From: Rhodospirillales bacterium 69-11
Lineage (GTDB): Bacteria; Pseudomonadota; Alphaproteobacteria; Acetobacterales; Acetobacteraceae
Direction: 5' to 3'
Assembly (NCBI GenBank): GCA_001898425.1
Contig: MKTV01000069.1
Coordinates: forward strand, 32,870 to 78,138
Length of the DNA: 45,269 bases
Below, piece after piece: positions 8,272 to 15,639 of the stretch (positions are counted from its first letter, which is position 1; each line of letters begins with the position of its first letter). The notes under the pieces were generated by a model, which was not told where the DNA came from, did no database searches, and saw only the letters and a program-made list of their open reading frames with translations. The position numbers and the translations under genes are program-made.

Positions 8272-9648
8272 TCAGGCCGCCCGGACCTCCGCCCACGTAT
8301 CGTCGAGCGCGCGCCCAAGCCGCGCCGCGATCTCGTCGATTTCGGCCTCGGTGACGATCAGCGGCGGCGAGAAGGCGATCCGGTCGCCGATGAAGCGCGT
8401 GATCAGCCCGTGGCTGCGCGCGTGCTTGTCGACCGTGGCGCCGAGCTTGCGCGCCGGATCGAAGAGTCGCCGCGTCGCCTTGTCCTGCACCATCTCGATT
8501 CCGGTCAGCAGGCCGACGCCGCGCACCTCACCCACCAGCGGATGATCGGCGAACTTCGCCATGGCCGCCTGCAGGTAGGGACCGACGCGCTGGACATGGC
8601 CGATCATGTCCATCTCCTCGTAGATGCGCAGCGTCTCCATGGCGACGGCCGTGGTCACCGGGTGCCCGGCATAGGTGAAGCCATGGGCGAAGTTGCCCAG
8701 TTTGCGGCTCTCGTCGAGCATGGCGTCGAACACGCGCTGGTTCACCAGCAGGGCCGAGATCGGCTGCATCCCCGCTGACAGTGCCTTGGCGCAGGAGATC
8801 ATGTCGGGCTCCAGCGCGTAGGTCTGGCTGCCCCACATGTTGCCGGTGCGGCCGAAGCCGCAGATCACCTCGTCGGCGATGAACAGCATGTCGTATTTGC
8901 GGATGACGGCCTGCATCTTCTCCCAGTAGCTGCGCGGGGGTGTCAGTCCGCCGCCCGCGCCCATCACCGGCTCCGCGATGAACGCGCCGCACGTCTCGGG
9001 CCCCTCGCGCAGGATCAGCGCCTCCAGCGCCTCCGCCATGCGGGTCGCGAACTGCTCCTCGCTCTCGCCGTCCTGATGATGCCGGTAGTAGTGGGGATAC
9101 TCGGTGTGCAGGAAGCCGGGGAACGGCAGGCCGAAATCCGCGTGCATGTCGGGCTTGCCGGACGCGCTGATCGAGGCCGAGGTGCTGCCGTGATAGGCCA
9201 TGTGCCGGCCGATCACCTTGCGCTTCTCCGGCTTGCCGATCGCGGCATGGTAGTACCACACGAGCTTCAGCGCCGTGTCGTTCGCTTCGGATCCCGAACA
9301 CTGGAACAGCACCTTGCTCATCGGCACCGGCGCGATCGACAGCAGCTTCTCGGCAAGATCCACGCCGGACTCGTTTGTCGTGCCGCGATACAGGTGGTAG
9401 TACCCGAGCTTGCGCATCTGCTCGTAGGCGACCTTGGCGAGGCGTTCGGAGGCGTAGCCGAGCGAGGCGCACCACAGGCCGGCGGCGGCATCCAGGAACT
9501 CGGTGCCGTTGTCGTCGTAGACGTAGCAACCCCGGCCGCGCTCGATCACCATCGGACCATCCGCCAGGTGCTTCACGAGGTTGGTCTGAGGGTGAACCAC
9601 GCTCGCGATATCGCGTGCCTGGATCGAATTGGGGGCAACATACGTCAT
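8272..9648 (-). CDS. Class-III (omega) aminotransferase, second paralogue
   Basis: This 458-residue PLP enzyme is organised like the one at 5214-6614: CSGSEAND (residues 117-124), AYHGSTS, ADEVICGFGRTG (D259) and the PLP lysine in CAKALS (K288). Segments such as LREGPETCGAFIAEPV and KLGNFAHGFTYAGHPV are nearly shared with the first copy, so the two are paralogues, though with different substrate-side loops (HYYRHHQDGESEEQF here). The start ATG 9648 has a CGGAGA ribosome site nine bases upstream. It probably transfers an amino group from an omega-amino compound (diamine, beta-alanine, taurine-like) to pyruvate or another keto acid. It is separated from the amidohydrolase gene by the small secreted protein, so it may be a separate unit serving the same catabolic route. 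Confidence 0.9.
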   Translation of the reverse strand: MTYVAPNSIQARDIASVVHPQTNLVKHLADGPMVIERGRGCYVYDDNGTEFLDAAAGLWCASLGYASERLAKVAYEQMRKLGYYHLYRGTTNESGVDLAEKLLSIAPVPMSKVLFQCSGSEANDTALKLVWYYHAAIGKPEKRKVIGRHMAYHGSTSASISASGKPDMHADFGLPFPGFLHTEYPHYYRHHQDGESEEQFATRMAEALEALILREGPETCGAFIAEPVMGAGGGLTPPRSYWEKMQAVIRKYDMLFIADEVICGFGRTGNMWGSQTYALEPDMISCAKALSAGMQPISALLVNQRVFDAMLDESRKLGNFAHGFTYAGHPVTTAVAMETLRIYEEMDMIGHVQRVGPYLQAAMAKFADHPLVGEVRGVGLLTGIEMVQDKATRRLFDPARKLGATVDKHARSHGLITRFIGDRIAFSPPLIVTEAEIDEIAARLGRALDDTWAEVRAA

Positions 9649-9792
9649 GTGGGCATCTCCGGGAGCAGCTCCGGACGAGGACGGTAGGCCCGGTCCGGCC
9701 CCGAACGGAAGCCCTCGTCCTGGATCACGTCCCCCCGACCTGGGGTCTGCGCGCCTTCTCCCGAACCGCCGCGGCGCCTAGAAGTGCGGGCC

Positions 9793-11064
9793 ATGACCCA
9801 GACCGATCCCGACGCCGCGGCCCGTCGCACCCTGCGGCGCCATCGTGCCTTCGCCACGTGCCTGCTGGTGCTGATGGGCGCCTTGACGCTGGGCAGCTAC
9901 GCGCTGCCGCCCGGCTATTGGCCCGACCTGCTGCAGGCGGCCGCCAAGGCCGGGTTCGTGGGCGGCATCGCCGACTGGTTCGCCGTGACCGCGCTGTTCC
10001 GCCATCCGCTCGGCCTGCCCATCCCCCACACCGCCATCATCCCTCGCCAGAAGGAGCGTCTGGGCCGCGCGCTTGGCCGCTTCGTCGCGACGCATGTCTT
10101 CACCGGGGCCGAGGTCTACAAGATCCTCGTGCGGCTCGACGTGCCGCGCATCCTGCATCGTTTCCTCGCCGACCCGGCCGCCGCGCGCCCGGCCGCGGTG
10201 GCGCTGGCCGGGATGATGCCGCGGCTGCTGGCGACGGTGGAGGATGGCCGTGCCCGCCGTCTCGTGGCACGGCTCGTCCCCCGCCTGGTCGGCGGCGCCG
10301 GCGGCGGGCGCGTGGTCGCCCGCGCGCTGCACAGCCTGGTGGAAGGCGGGCGGCACCAGGAAGTGTTCGGCTTCGTCCTCGGCCAGCTGAAGACGCTGCT
10401 CGCCAGCCGGGAGGAGGCGCTGCAGACCGCCATCGCGGAACGCGTGCGCGAACAGGGCGGCCGTCTGGTCGGCTGGGCCCTGGGCGCGTCCGTGGCGCGG
10501 CGCGTGCTGGGCGTCGTGCACGCGGAACTCGACAAGATGAGTCCGGACGGGTCGGAGCTGCGGGCCGCGTTCGACGAATGGGTGCGTCGCGAGATCGCCC
10601 GCATGGAGGACGATCCTTCCCGCGCCGCGGAGATCGGCGCGGCCATCCGCCGTGTGGTTGCGCATGAAACGGTGCAGGCATGGCTGTGGGATGTCTGGGC
10701 GCGGCTGCGCGTCGCGCTGGAGGCCGATGCCGCGCAGCCGAACGGACGGACGGTCGCCTACCTGGAGCAGGCGCTTGGGAACCTCGGCGCGATGCTGGAG
10801 GAGGATCCGCGGTTGCGCGCCCGGGTGGATGCGGCGGTCGAGGGGCTGGTCTTGTCGCTGCTGCCCTCCGCGCAGGGTCAGCTCTCGGACTTCATCGCCC
10901 ATGTGGTGGCGAGCTGGGACACGGCGACGATCACGGAGCGGCTGGAGCTGCGCGTCGGGAAGGACCTGCAGTATGTGCGGGTCAACGGCACGTTGGTCGG
11001 CTTCCTGGTCGGCGGCGCGCTGTTCGCGGTGCTGGAGGCGGTGTTCGGGCGAGTGGCGTTCTGA
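9793..11064 (+). CDS. DUF445 family inner-membrane protein
   Basis: The protein has about 423 residues. A hydrophobic segment near residues 20-40 (ATCLLVLMGALTLGSYALP) is followed by the DUF445 signature GFVGGIADWFAVTALFRHPL and PHTAIIPRQKERLG. A long helical, charged middle part follows, and a closing hydrophobic segment (VGFLVGGALFAVLEAVFG) lies near the end. This is the usual architecture of DUF445 proteins (relatives of E. coli YjiN), thought to be membrane-anchored with a large helical domain; no biochemical role is established. ATG 9793 is chosen; an in-frame GTG nine bases earlier (9784) is an alternative and neither has a strong ribosome site. It is transcribed away from the aminotransferase operon, and its 3' end is followed by palindromic repeats. 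Confidence 0.85.
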   Translation: MTQTDPDAAARRTLRRHRAFATCLLVLMGALTLGSYALPPGYWPDLLQAAAKAGFVGGIADWFAVTALFRHPLGLPIPHTAIIPRQKERLGRALGRFVATHVFTGAEVYKILVRLDVPRILHRFLADPAAARPAAVALAGMMPRLLATVEDGRARRLVARLVPRLVGGAGGGRVVARALHSLVEGGRHQEVFGFVLGQLKTLLASREEALQTAIAERVREQGGRLVGWALGASVARRVLGVVHAELDKMSPDGSELRAAFDEWVRREIARMEDDPSRAAEIGAAIRRVVAHETVQAWLWDVWARLRVALEADAAQPNGRTVAYLEQALGNLGAMLEEDPRLRARVDAAVEGLVLSLLPSAQGQLSDFIAHVVASWDTATITERLELRVGKDLQYVRVNGTLVGFLVGGALFAVLEAVFGRVAF

Positions 11065-11082
11065 GGCAGCGAGCGCCGCGGT

Positions 11083-11230
11083 CCCGTGTCAGCCTCGGAC
11101 TTGGTCCATCCCCGTGTCATCCTCGGACTTGGTCCATCCCCGTGTCATCCTCGGACTTGGTCCGAGGATCCACGACTTCACGCGCGGCACGAGAACGACG
11201 TGGATGGCCGCGACAAGCGCGGCCATCCAC
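11083..11230. repeat. Three 28-bp direct repeats ending in palindromic REP-like elements
   Basis: The unit beginning CCCGTGTCATCCTCGGACTT occurs at 11083, 11111 and 11139, exactly 28 bp apart. The third copy runs into a perfect hairpin, CCTCGGAC (11149-11156) TTG GTCCGAGG (11160-11167), followed by ATCCACGACTTC. A second hairpin, ATGGCCGCG (11204-11212) ACAAG CGCGGCCAT (11218-11226), lies in the opposite orientation. The constant flanks GTGTCAT and ATCCACGAC tie this to the repeats at 15.3, 17.4, 20.1 and 33.9 kb. It sits between convergent genes and may also act as a bidirectional terminator. Confidence 0.85.
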
Positions 11231-11260
11231 GGCGGGGGAACAGCGCGCGGCGCGGCGCGC

Positions 11261-11605
11261 TCAGTCCCGCAGTGGCAGGCTCACCGCGATCGCCGCGGCG
11301 GCGATCACCGCGATGTCGCCACGCTCCTGGTCAGGGACGTCCAGCCCGCCCTTGACCACCTTCACCGTGACCTGCCCATGCGGCAGGCTCTTCTGCACCG
11401 CCGCGGCATCCACACGATCCGGCTTCTGCACACCGATCGTCACCTCGACCTGCATCGCCGCCGGGTCCACCTGCAGCGAGCGGAGCATCATCAGCGAGCT
11501 GTGGTGGATCGCATCCTGCACCGCCCGCAGCGCGGCTTTCGTGTAATCGCCGCCGTGCAGGTCGTTGCCCGTTCCCATCTCCAGGATCACGCGTCGCAGT
11601 GCCAT
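11261..11605 (-). CDS. Lin0512-family protein, copy with intact GxGxDxHG motif
   Basis: This 114-residue cytoplasmic protein begins MALRRVILEMGTGNDLHGGD. It contains GTGNDLHG, the GxGxDxHG motif that I recall as strictly conserved in the Lin0512 family (TIGR02058/PF09585), whose function is unknown. The rest follows the family pattern: TKAALRAVQDAIHHSSL, then VEVTIGVQKPDRVD, then a C-terminal stretch rich in Ala and Ile. It lies 12 bp downstream of a paralogue on the same strand, and its ribosome site (TAAGGGGG) overlaps the stop codon of that paralogue, so the two are very likely co-translated and may form a hetero-oligomer. The start ATG at 11605 gives the normal family length. No enzyme function is claimed. 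Confidence 0.82.
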   Translation of the reverse strand: MALRRVILEMGTGNDLHGGDYTKAALRAVQDAIHHSSLMMLRSLQVDPAAMQVEVTIGVQKPDRVDAAAVQKSLPHGQVTVKVVKGGLDVPDQERGDIAVIAAAAIAVSLPLRD

Positions 11606-11617
11606 GGCTCGGCCCCC

Positions 11618-11959
11618 TTATGCGATGTCGAGCCGCACGATCGCGGCGGCATTGGCGATGATGGTGGAGCCGGTGCCCTCTTCGTTCATGATCTCGAGTC
11701 CGCCCTCCACCACGTTCACCGTGCCGGTGCCGTGCGGCAGCACGGCGAGCACCTGTTCGCGGTCGACCCGCTCCGGATGCGGCACGCCGATCGTGACCTC
11801 GACCTGCATCGAGTCGACGTCCATCCCGAGTGCCCGCGTGACGGTGAGGGAATTGTGCCAGAGCGCGTCCCGCAGCGCGCGCACCGCGGCCTTCGTGTCC
11901 TCCGACCCGCGGATGTCGGTACCCATGCCGATCTGCAGCACCATGCGTTTCAGTGCCAT
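11618..11959 (-). CDS. Lin0512-family protein, variant copy (His to Arg in the signature)
   Basis: This 113-residue paralogue of the downstream gene starts MALKRMVLQIGMGTDIRGSE. The signature that reads GTGNDLHG in its partner is GMGTDIRG here, so the otherwise conserved His is Arg. The remaining pattern is kept: TKAAVRALRDALWHNSL and VEVTIGVPHPERVDREQV. A clear GGAGG ribosome site sits five bases before ATG 11959. The two genes form a two-gene operon transcribed away from the enolase-superfamily gene, with about 240 bp of divergent promoter region between them. The loss of the His suggests a structural or regulatory partner of the intact copy; this is inference. The family's function is unknown. 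Confidence 0.8.
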   Translation of the reverse strand: MALKRMVLQIGMGTDIRGSEDTKAAVRALRDALWHNSLTVTRALGMDVDSMQVEVTIGVPHPERVDREQVLAVLPHGTGTVNVVEGGLEIMNEEGTGSTIIANAAAIVRLDIA

Positions 11960-12200
11960 CGCGTCCTCCCGTGCAGGCTGGCGATCCTAGGCGGTCGTCC
12001 AGGCCATGTCATGAGCAGCAGGCCCGCATGCCGTCAGGCCCGCGTGCGCCCTGCCCTGCATGCCGGCCGAACGATGATCGCCCCCGGGGCGCGCGGCCGC
12101 GGTCCGTCGCGCCCCTGACGGCGGCGACCTGCGGGGGCGGCGTCGCTTGTGGCCTCCCCGCCGCCGGTGTTGACTGGCGTGCGACCGGGAGGGCGGCGGA

Positions 12201-13316
12201 ATGAAGATCGTTCAGATCGAGACCTTCCACCTGCGCTGGGATCCAGCGGATCCGCCGGCCAGGTTCAGCGCCTTCGTCCGCGTCCACACCGACGCCGGCA
12301 TCACCGGCATCGGCGAGGCGTCCCCCATGCAGGGCGGACGGGCGTCCCTGGGCATGATCCGCCACGAGATCGCGCCTCTGCTCCTTGGGCAGGATCCGCT
12401 CGACCACGCCGTGTTGCTCGACCAGGCCATGCACACGCTGGTCAAGCTCGGGCCGGAAGGCGCGCTGACCGGTGCGCTGGCGGCGCTCGACATCGCGCTG
12501 TGGGACATCAAGGGCAAGCTCACCGGCCTGCCGGTCTACAAGCTGATCGGCGGCGCCTGGCGGACGGCCTTGCCGTTCTACGCATCGATCGGCGGCAACG
12601 GCGAGCGGACGGTGGACGAGGTGCTGCGCGTGGTGGAGGCGCGGCTGCGGGACCAGCCGGCGGCCATCAAGATCCGCTTCGACAACACGCGCACGCGGCT
12701 CGACGCCGACATCCCGAACGACATCGCCAAGGCGCGGGCGGTGCGCAAGCTGGTCGGGCCGGACCTGCCCTTGGCCTTCGATGCGAACAACGGATACACC
12801 ACGGGCGGCGCCATCCGGGTCGGCCGCGCGCTCGAGGAACTCGGGTTCTGGTGGTTCGAGGAGCCGGTCCAGCACTACCACATCCGCGCGATGGGCGAGG
12901 TTGCGCGCAAGCTGGACATCACGGTCTCCGCCGGCGAGCAGACCTACACCCTGGCCGGGCTGGCCGACCTGATCGGCGCGGGGGTGCGGATGGTCCAGCC
13001 GGACATCGTGAAGATGGGCGGCATCACCGGCCTGATGCGCTGCGCCGCCCTGGCGCAGGCGCACGGGGTCGAGCTGGTGCCGCACCAGACCCAGCCCACG
13101 ATCGGCCACATGGCCAACCTGCATCTCGCGGCAAGCCTGCTGCAGGGGACGAAGCCGGTGGAGTGGAACGACCCGTCGACCCGCACGCATGCCGTGTTCG
13201 CGCAGGCCCCGCGGCCCGTCGGGGGGCTGTTCCACCTGCCCGAGGCGCCCGGAATCGGCCTCACCCTGGACGAGGCCGCGCTCGCCGCGCGCCGGGCCGA
13301 GCTTCCGGCCGGCTGA
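12201..13316 (+). CDS. Mandelate racemase/muconate-lactonizing-type enolase-superfamily enzyme
   Basis: The 371-residue protein has the enolase capping domain (MKIVQIETFHLRW; ITGIGEASP) and TIM barrel. Residue positions track mandelate racemase closely: metal ligands D194 (LAFDANNGY), E220 (WWFEEPV) and E246 (SAGEQTY), a D268/H295 catalytic dyad (QPDIVKMGG; VPHQTQP), and a K157-x-R159 pair (AIKIRF) where mandelate racemase has K-x-K. Such enzymes abstract the alpha proton of a carboxylate, usually to dehydrate sugar acids or racemise hydroxy acids. The H295/D268 dyad fits a dehydratase or racemase. The substrate is not evident, although a tartrate-type dehydrogenase 0.9 kb away hints at hydroxy-dicarboxylate or sugar-acid catabolism. 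ATG 12201 follows GGGAGGGCGGCGGA. Confidence 0.9.
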   Translation: MKIVQIETFHLRWDPADPPARFSAFVRVHTDAGITGIGEASPMQGGRASLGMIRHEIAPLLLGQDPLDHAVLLDQAMHTLVKLGPEGALTGALAALDIALWDIKGKLTGLPVYKLIGGAWRTALPFYASIGGNGERTVDEVLRVVEARLRDQPAAIKIRFDNTRTRLDADIPNDIAKARAVRKLVGPDLPLAFDANNGYTTGGAIRVGRALEELGFWWFEEPVQHYHIRAMGEVARKLDITVSAGEQTYTLAGLADLIGAGVRMVQPDIVKMGGITGLMRCAALAQAHGVELVPHQTQPTIGHMANLHLAASLLQGTKPVEWNDPSTRTHAVFAQAPRPVGGLFHLPEAPGIGLTLDEAALAARRAELPAG

Positions 13317-13398
13317 CGGGCGGCGGCGCCCGCCCTCGCCGCGCGGCGGCCCGTTTCACGCGTCGATGGCGGCGCGGCCCACCGCCACCGGCCCTGAC

Positions 13399-14142
13399 TT
13401 ACGCTTCGGCGGCGGCGCGGCGGGCGGCCGCCTCCTCCGCGCTCGCGATGCCGCCATGCGCGGCGGACCAGGCCACCGGATCTTCGAGGAAGCGGCGCAC
13501 GTCGGCCAGCGCGGCGTCGGAGAAATACGGCCGGTCCTTGCACGCCTCCAACACGTCCCACCACGTGCACAGATGGTGCAGGCCGATCCCCATCTTCGAC
13601 AATGTCTCGAACGCGCCGGGGAACACGCCGTAGAAGAACACGACGAAGGTGTGGTTCACGATCGCGCCCGCGTCCCGCAGCGCATTGGCGAAGCGGATCT
13701 TCGACCCGCCGTCGGTGGTGAGGTCCTCGACCAGCAGCGTGTGCTTGCCGACCGGCACGTCGCCCTCGATCAGCGCATTCTGCCCGAACCCCTTGGGCTT
13801 CTTGCGGACATAGGCCATCGGCGCCGACATGCGGTCCGCGATCCAGGCGGCGAAGGGGATGCCCGCGGTCTCCCCGCCGGCCACCGCCTCGATGCTCTCG
13901 TAGCCCACGTGACGGTCGATCTTCTCCACGGCCAGGTCGCAGATCTTCGCCCGCGCGCGCGGGAAGTAGATGATCCGGCGGCAGTCGATGTAGACTGGCG
14001 ACTTCCAGCCCGAGGTGAAGGTGTACGGCTCCTCGGGGCGGAAATTCACCGCCTTGATCTCCAGCAGGATGCGCGCCGCGGTCAGCGCGGCGTCGCGGTC
14101 CCACTCGGTGGCGGCGGAAGAGCCGTGCGCGGGCTTGGCCAT
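13399..14142 (-). CDS. pyrE: Orotate phosphoribosyltransferase
   Basis: This 247-residue type-I phosphoribosyltransferase makes orotidine 5'-phosphate from orotate and PRPP in pyrimidine synthesis. The OPRT N-terminal signature YTFTSGWKSPVYIDCRRII is followed by AVAGGETAGIPFAAWIADRM and YVRKKPKGFGQNALIEG. The PRPP-binding loop is LLVEDLTTDGGSKIRFANAL (acidic pair E-D). A C-terminal extension (about residues 170-247, with LEDPVAWSAAHGG) is longer than in E. coli PyrE but common in alphaproteobacterial forms. ATG 14142 gives this length; the gene is read away from the tartrate dehydrogenase gene 69 bp upstream and converges with the enolase-superfamily gene. It is a housekeeping gene with no pyrimidine neighbours here. 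Confidence 0.93.
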   Translation of the reverse strand: MAKPAHGSSAATEWDRDAALTAARILLEIKAVNFRPEEPYTFTSGWKSPVYIDCRRIIYFPRARAKICDLAVEKIDRHVGYESIEAVAGGETAGIPFAAWIADRMSAPMAYVRKKPKGFGQNALIEGDVPVGKHTLLVEDLTTDGGSKIRFANALRDAGAIVNHTFVVFFYGVFPGAFETLSKMGIGLHHLCTWWDVLEACKDRPYFSDAALADVRRFLEDPVAWSAAHGGIASAEEAAARRAAAEA

Positions 14143-14211
14143 GGCGGTCGCGTCCTCTATGCGTCTGAATCTCGACGCTGATAGCCGATCCAAGGCAGAG
14201 GAGACAGTCCC

Positions 14212-15279
14212 ATGGCCCGCACCCACCGCATCGCTGTCGTGCCCGGCGACGGCATCGGCAAGGAGACCGTGCCGGAATCGCTCAAGGTGCTGGATGCCGC
14301 CGCCCGCCGGTTCGGCTTCGACCTGGAGCTGAAGCACTACGACTGGTCCTGCGAGACCTACAAGGAAAGCGGCCGGATGATGCCGGAGGACGGGCTCGAC
14401 CAGCTCGCCCAGTCGGATTCGATCCTGCTGGGCGCGGTCGGCTGGCCCGGCGTGCCCGACCACGTCTCGCTCTGGGGCCTGCTGATCCCGATCCGCCGTG
14501 GCTTCGACCAGTACGCCAACGTCCGCCCGTGCAAGCTGCTTCCGGGTGTGAAGACGCCGCTCGCCAACCGGACCGAGGCGGACATCGACTTCTACGTCGT
14601 GCGGGAGAACACCGAGGGCGAATACTCCTCGGTCGGCGGCCGCATGTTCGAGGGCACGGACCGCGAATTCGCCGCGCAGCAGGCGGTGTTCACCCGCAAG
14701 GGCACCGACCGGATCCTGAAATACGCGTTCGAGCTCGCGATGACGCGGCCGAAGAAGCACGTCACCTCGGCCACCAAGTCGAACGGCATCGTGCACACCA
14801 TGCCGTACTGGGACGAGCGCTTCGCCGAGATGGCCCGGCACTATCCCGAGATCCGCACCGATCAGTACCACATCGACATCCTGTGCGCGCATTTCGTGCA
14901 GCACCCGGACTGGTTCGACGTGGTGGTCGGCTCCAACCTGTTCGGCGACATCCTCTCCGATCTCGGCCCCGCGGTCGCAGGCTCCATCGGCATCGCGGCT
15001 TCGGCCAACATCAATCCGGAGCGGGCCTTCCCCTCGATGTTCGAGCCGGTGCACGGATCGGCGCCCGACATCGCGGGCAAGTTCATCTGCAATCCGATCG
15101 GCCAGATCTGGTCGGCGGCACTGATGCTGGATCATCTGGGCGAGGCCGAGGCCGGCCAGGCCATCGTCGCCGCGATCGAGACCCTGCTGCGCGAGAGCGG
15201 CCCGAAGACGCGCGACATGGGCGGCCAGGCCGGCACCGCCGACGTCGGCACCGCCATCGCGCAGCTCGTCGCAGGCTGA
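14212..15279 (+). CDS. ttuC: Tartrate dehydrogenase/decarboxylase or D-malate dehydrogenase
   Basis: This 355-residue protein belongs to the isocitrate/isopropylmalate dehydrogenase superfamily. The N-terminus reads IAVVPGDGIGKETVPESL. Substrate-site elements include LLGAVGWPGVPDHVSLWGLL, YANVRPCKLLPG and ENTEGEYSSVGG, and the metal and NAD parts are SNLFGDILSDLGPAVAGSIG and EPVHGSAPDIAG. The LWGLL/RRGFDQYANVRP pattern is characteristic of the tartrate dehydrogenase/D-malate dehydrogenase branch (TtuC/DmlA) rather than LeuB. It oxidises tartrate, D-malate or meso-tartrate with NAD. A GAGGAGA ribosome site precedes ATG 14212. It is divergent from pyrE, and a large inverted repeat follows it. 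Confidence 0.9.
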   Translation: MARTHRIAVVPGDGIGKETVPESLKVLDAAARRFGFDLELKHYDWSCETYKESGRMMPEDGLDQLAQSDSILLGAVGWPGVPDHVSLWGLLIPIRRGFDQYANVRPCKLLPGVKTPLANRTEADIDFYVVRENTEGEYSSVGGRMFEGTDREFAAQQAVFTRKGTDRILKYAFELAMTRPKKHVTSATKSNGIVHTMPYWDERFAEMARHYPEIRTDQYHIDILCAHFVQHPDWFDVVVGSNLFGDILSDLGPAVAGSIGIAASANINPERAFPSMFEPVHGSAPDIAGKFICNPIGQIWSAALMLDHLGEAEAGQAIVAAIETLLRESGPKTRDMGGQAGTADVGTAIAQLVAG

Positions 15280-15639
15280 GGGCGACGGCGTAAGCAACCG
15301 CCGCCTGTGTCATGACCGAGGCGGCCGCGCCCCGTGTCATGGCCGAGGCGGCCGCGCCCGCGTAATGGCCGGCGCACGCAGCCCCCGTGTCATGGCCGGC
15401 GAAGGCCGGCCATCCACGACTTCGCCACATGGGCTACCGCCAGTCATGGATGGCCGGCCTTCGCCGGCCATGACACAAGCACGCGCGACCTTCACAGCGT
15501 TTACAGATCCGCCCAAGCGTCGGTAAATCCACACACTTCTTTCGCTGCACCGCACGCGTTTGCCGGCTGACGCCGCCCAGGCCCGATGGCTACATCGCGT
15601 CACGTCCGCTTCGGCGTCACACTGCGAAAGAGCACCACG
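15280..15639. repeat. 360-bp gap: palindromic repeats with a perfect 30-bp inverted repeat, then isocitrate lyase upstream region
   Basis: Two direct copies of a 27-bp unit (GTGTCATGGCCGAGGCGGCC type) start at 15307 and 15334. They are followed by a perfect 30-bp inverted repeat whose left arm is 15387-15416 and right arm 15447-15476, enclosing a 30-bp loop. Each arm is itself partly palindromic (GGCCGGCGAAGGCCGGCC). After it, 15477-15639 is less GC-rich and contains TTTAC (15500-15504) and GTAAA (15523-15527) as an inverted pair, a plausible promoter/operator zone for the lyase gene. No gene is seen in this gap. Confidence 0.85.
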
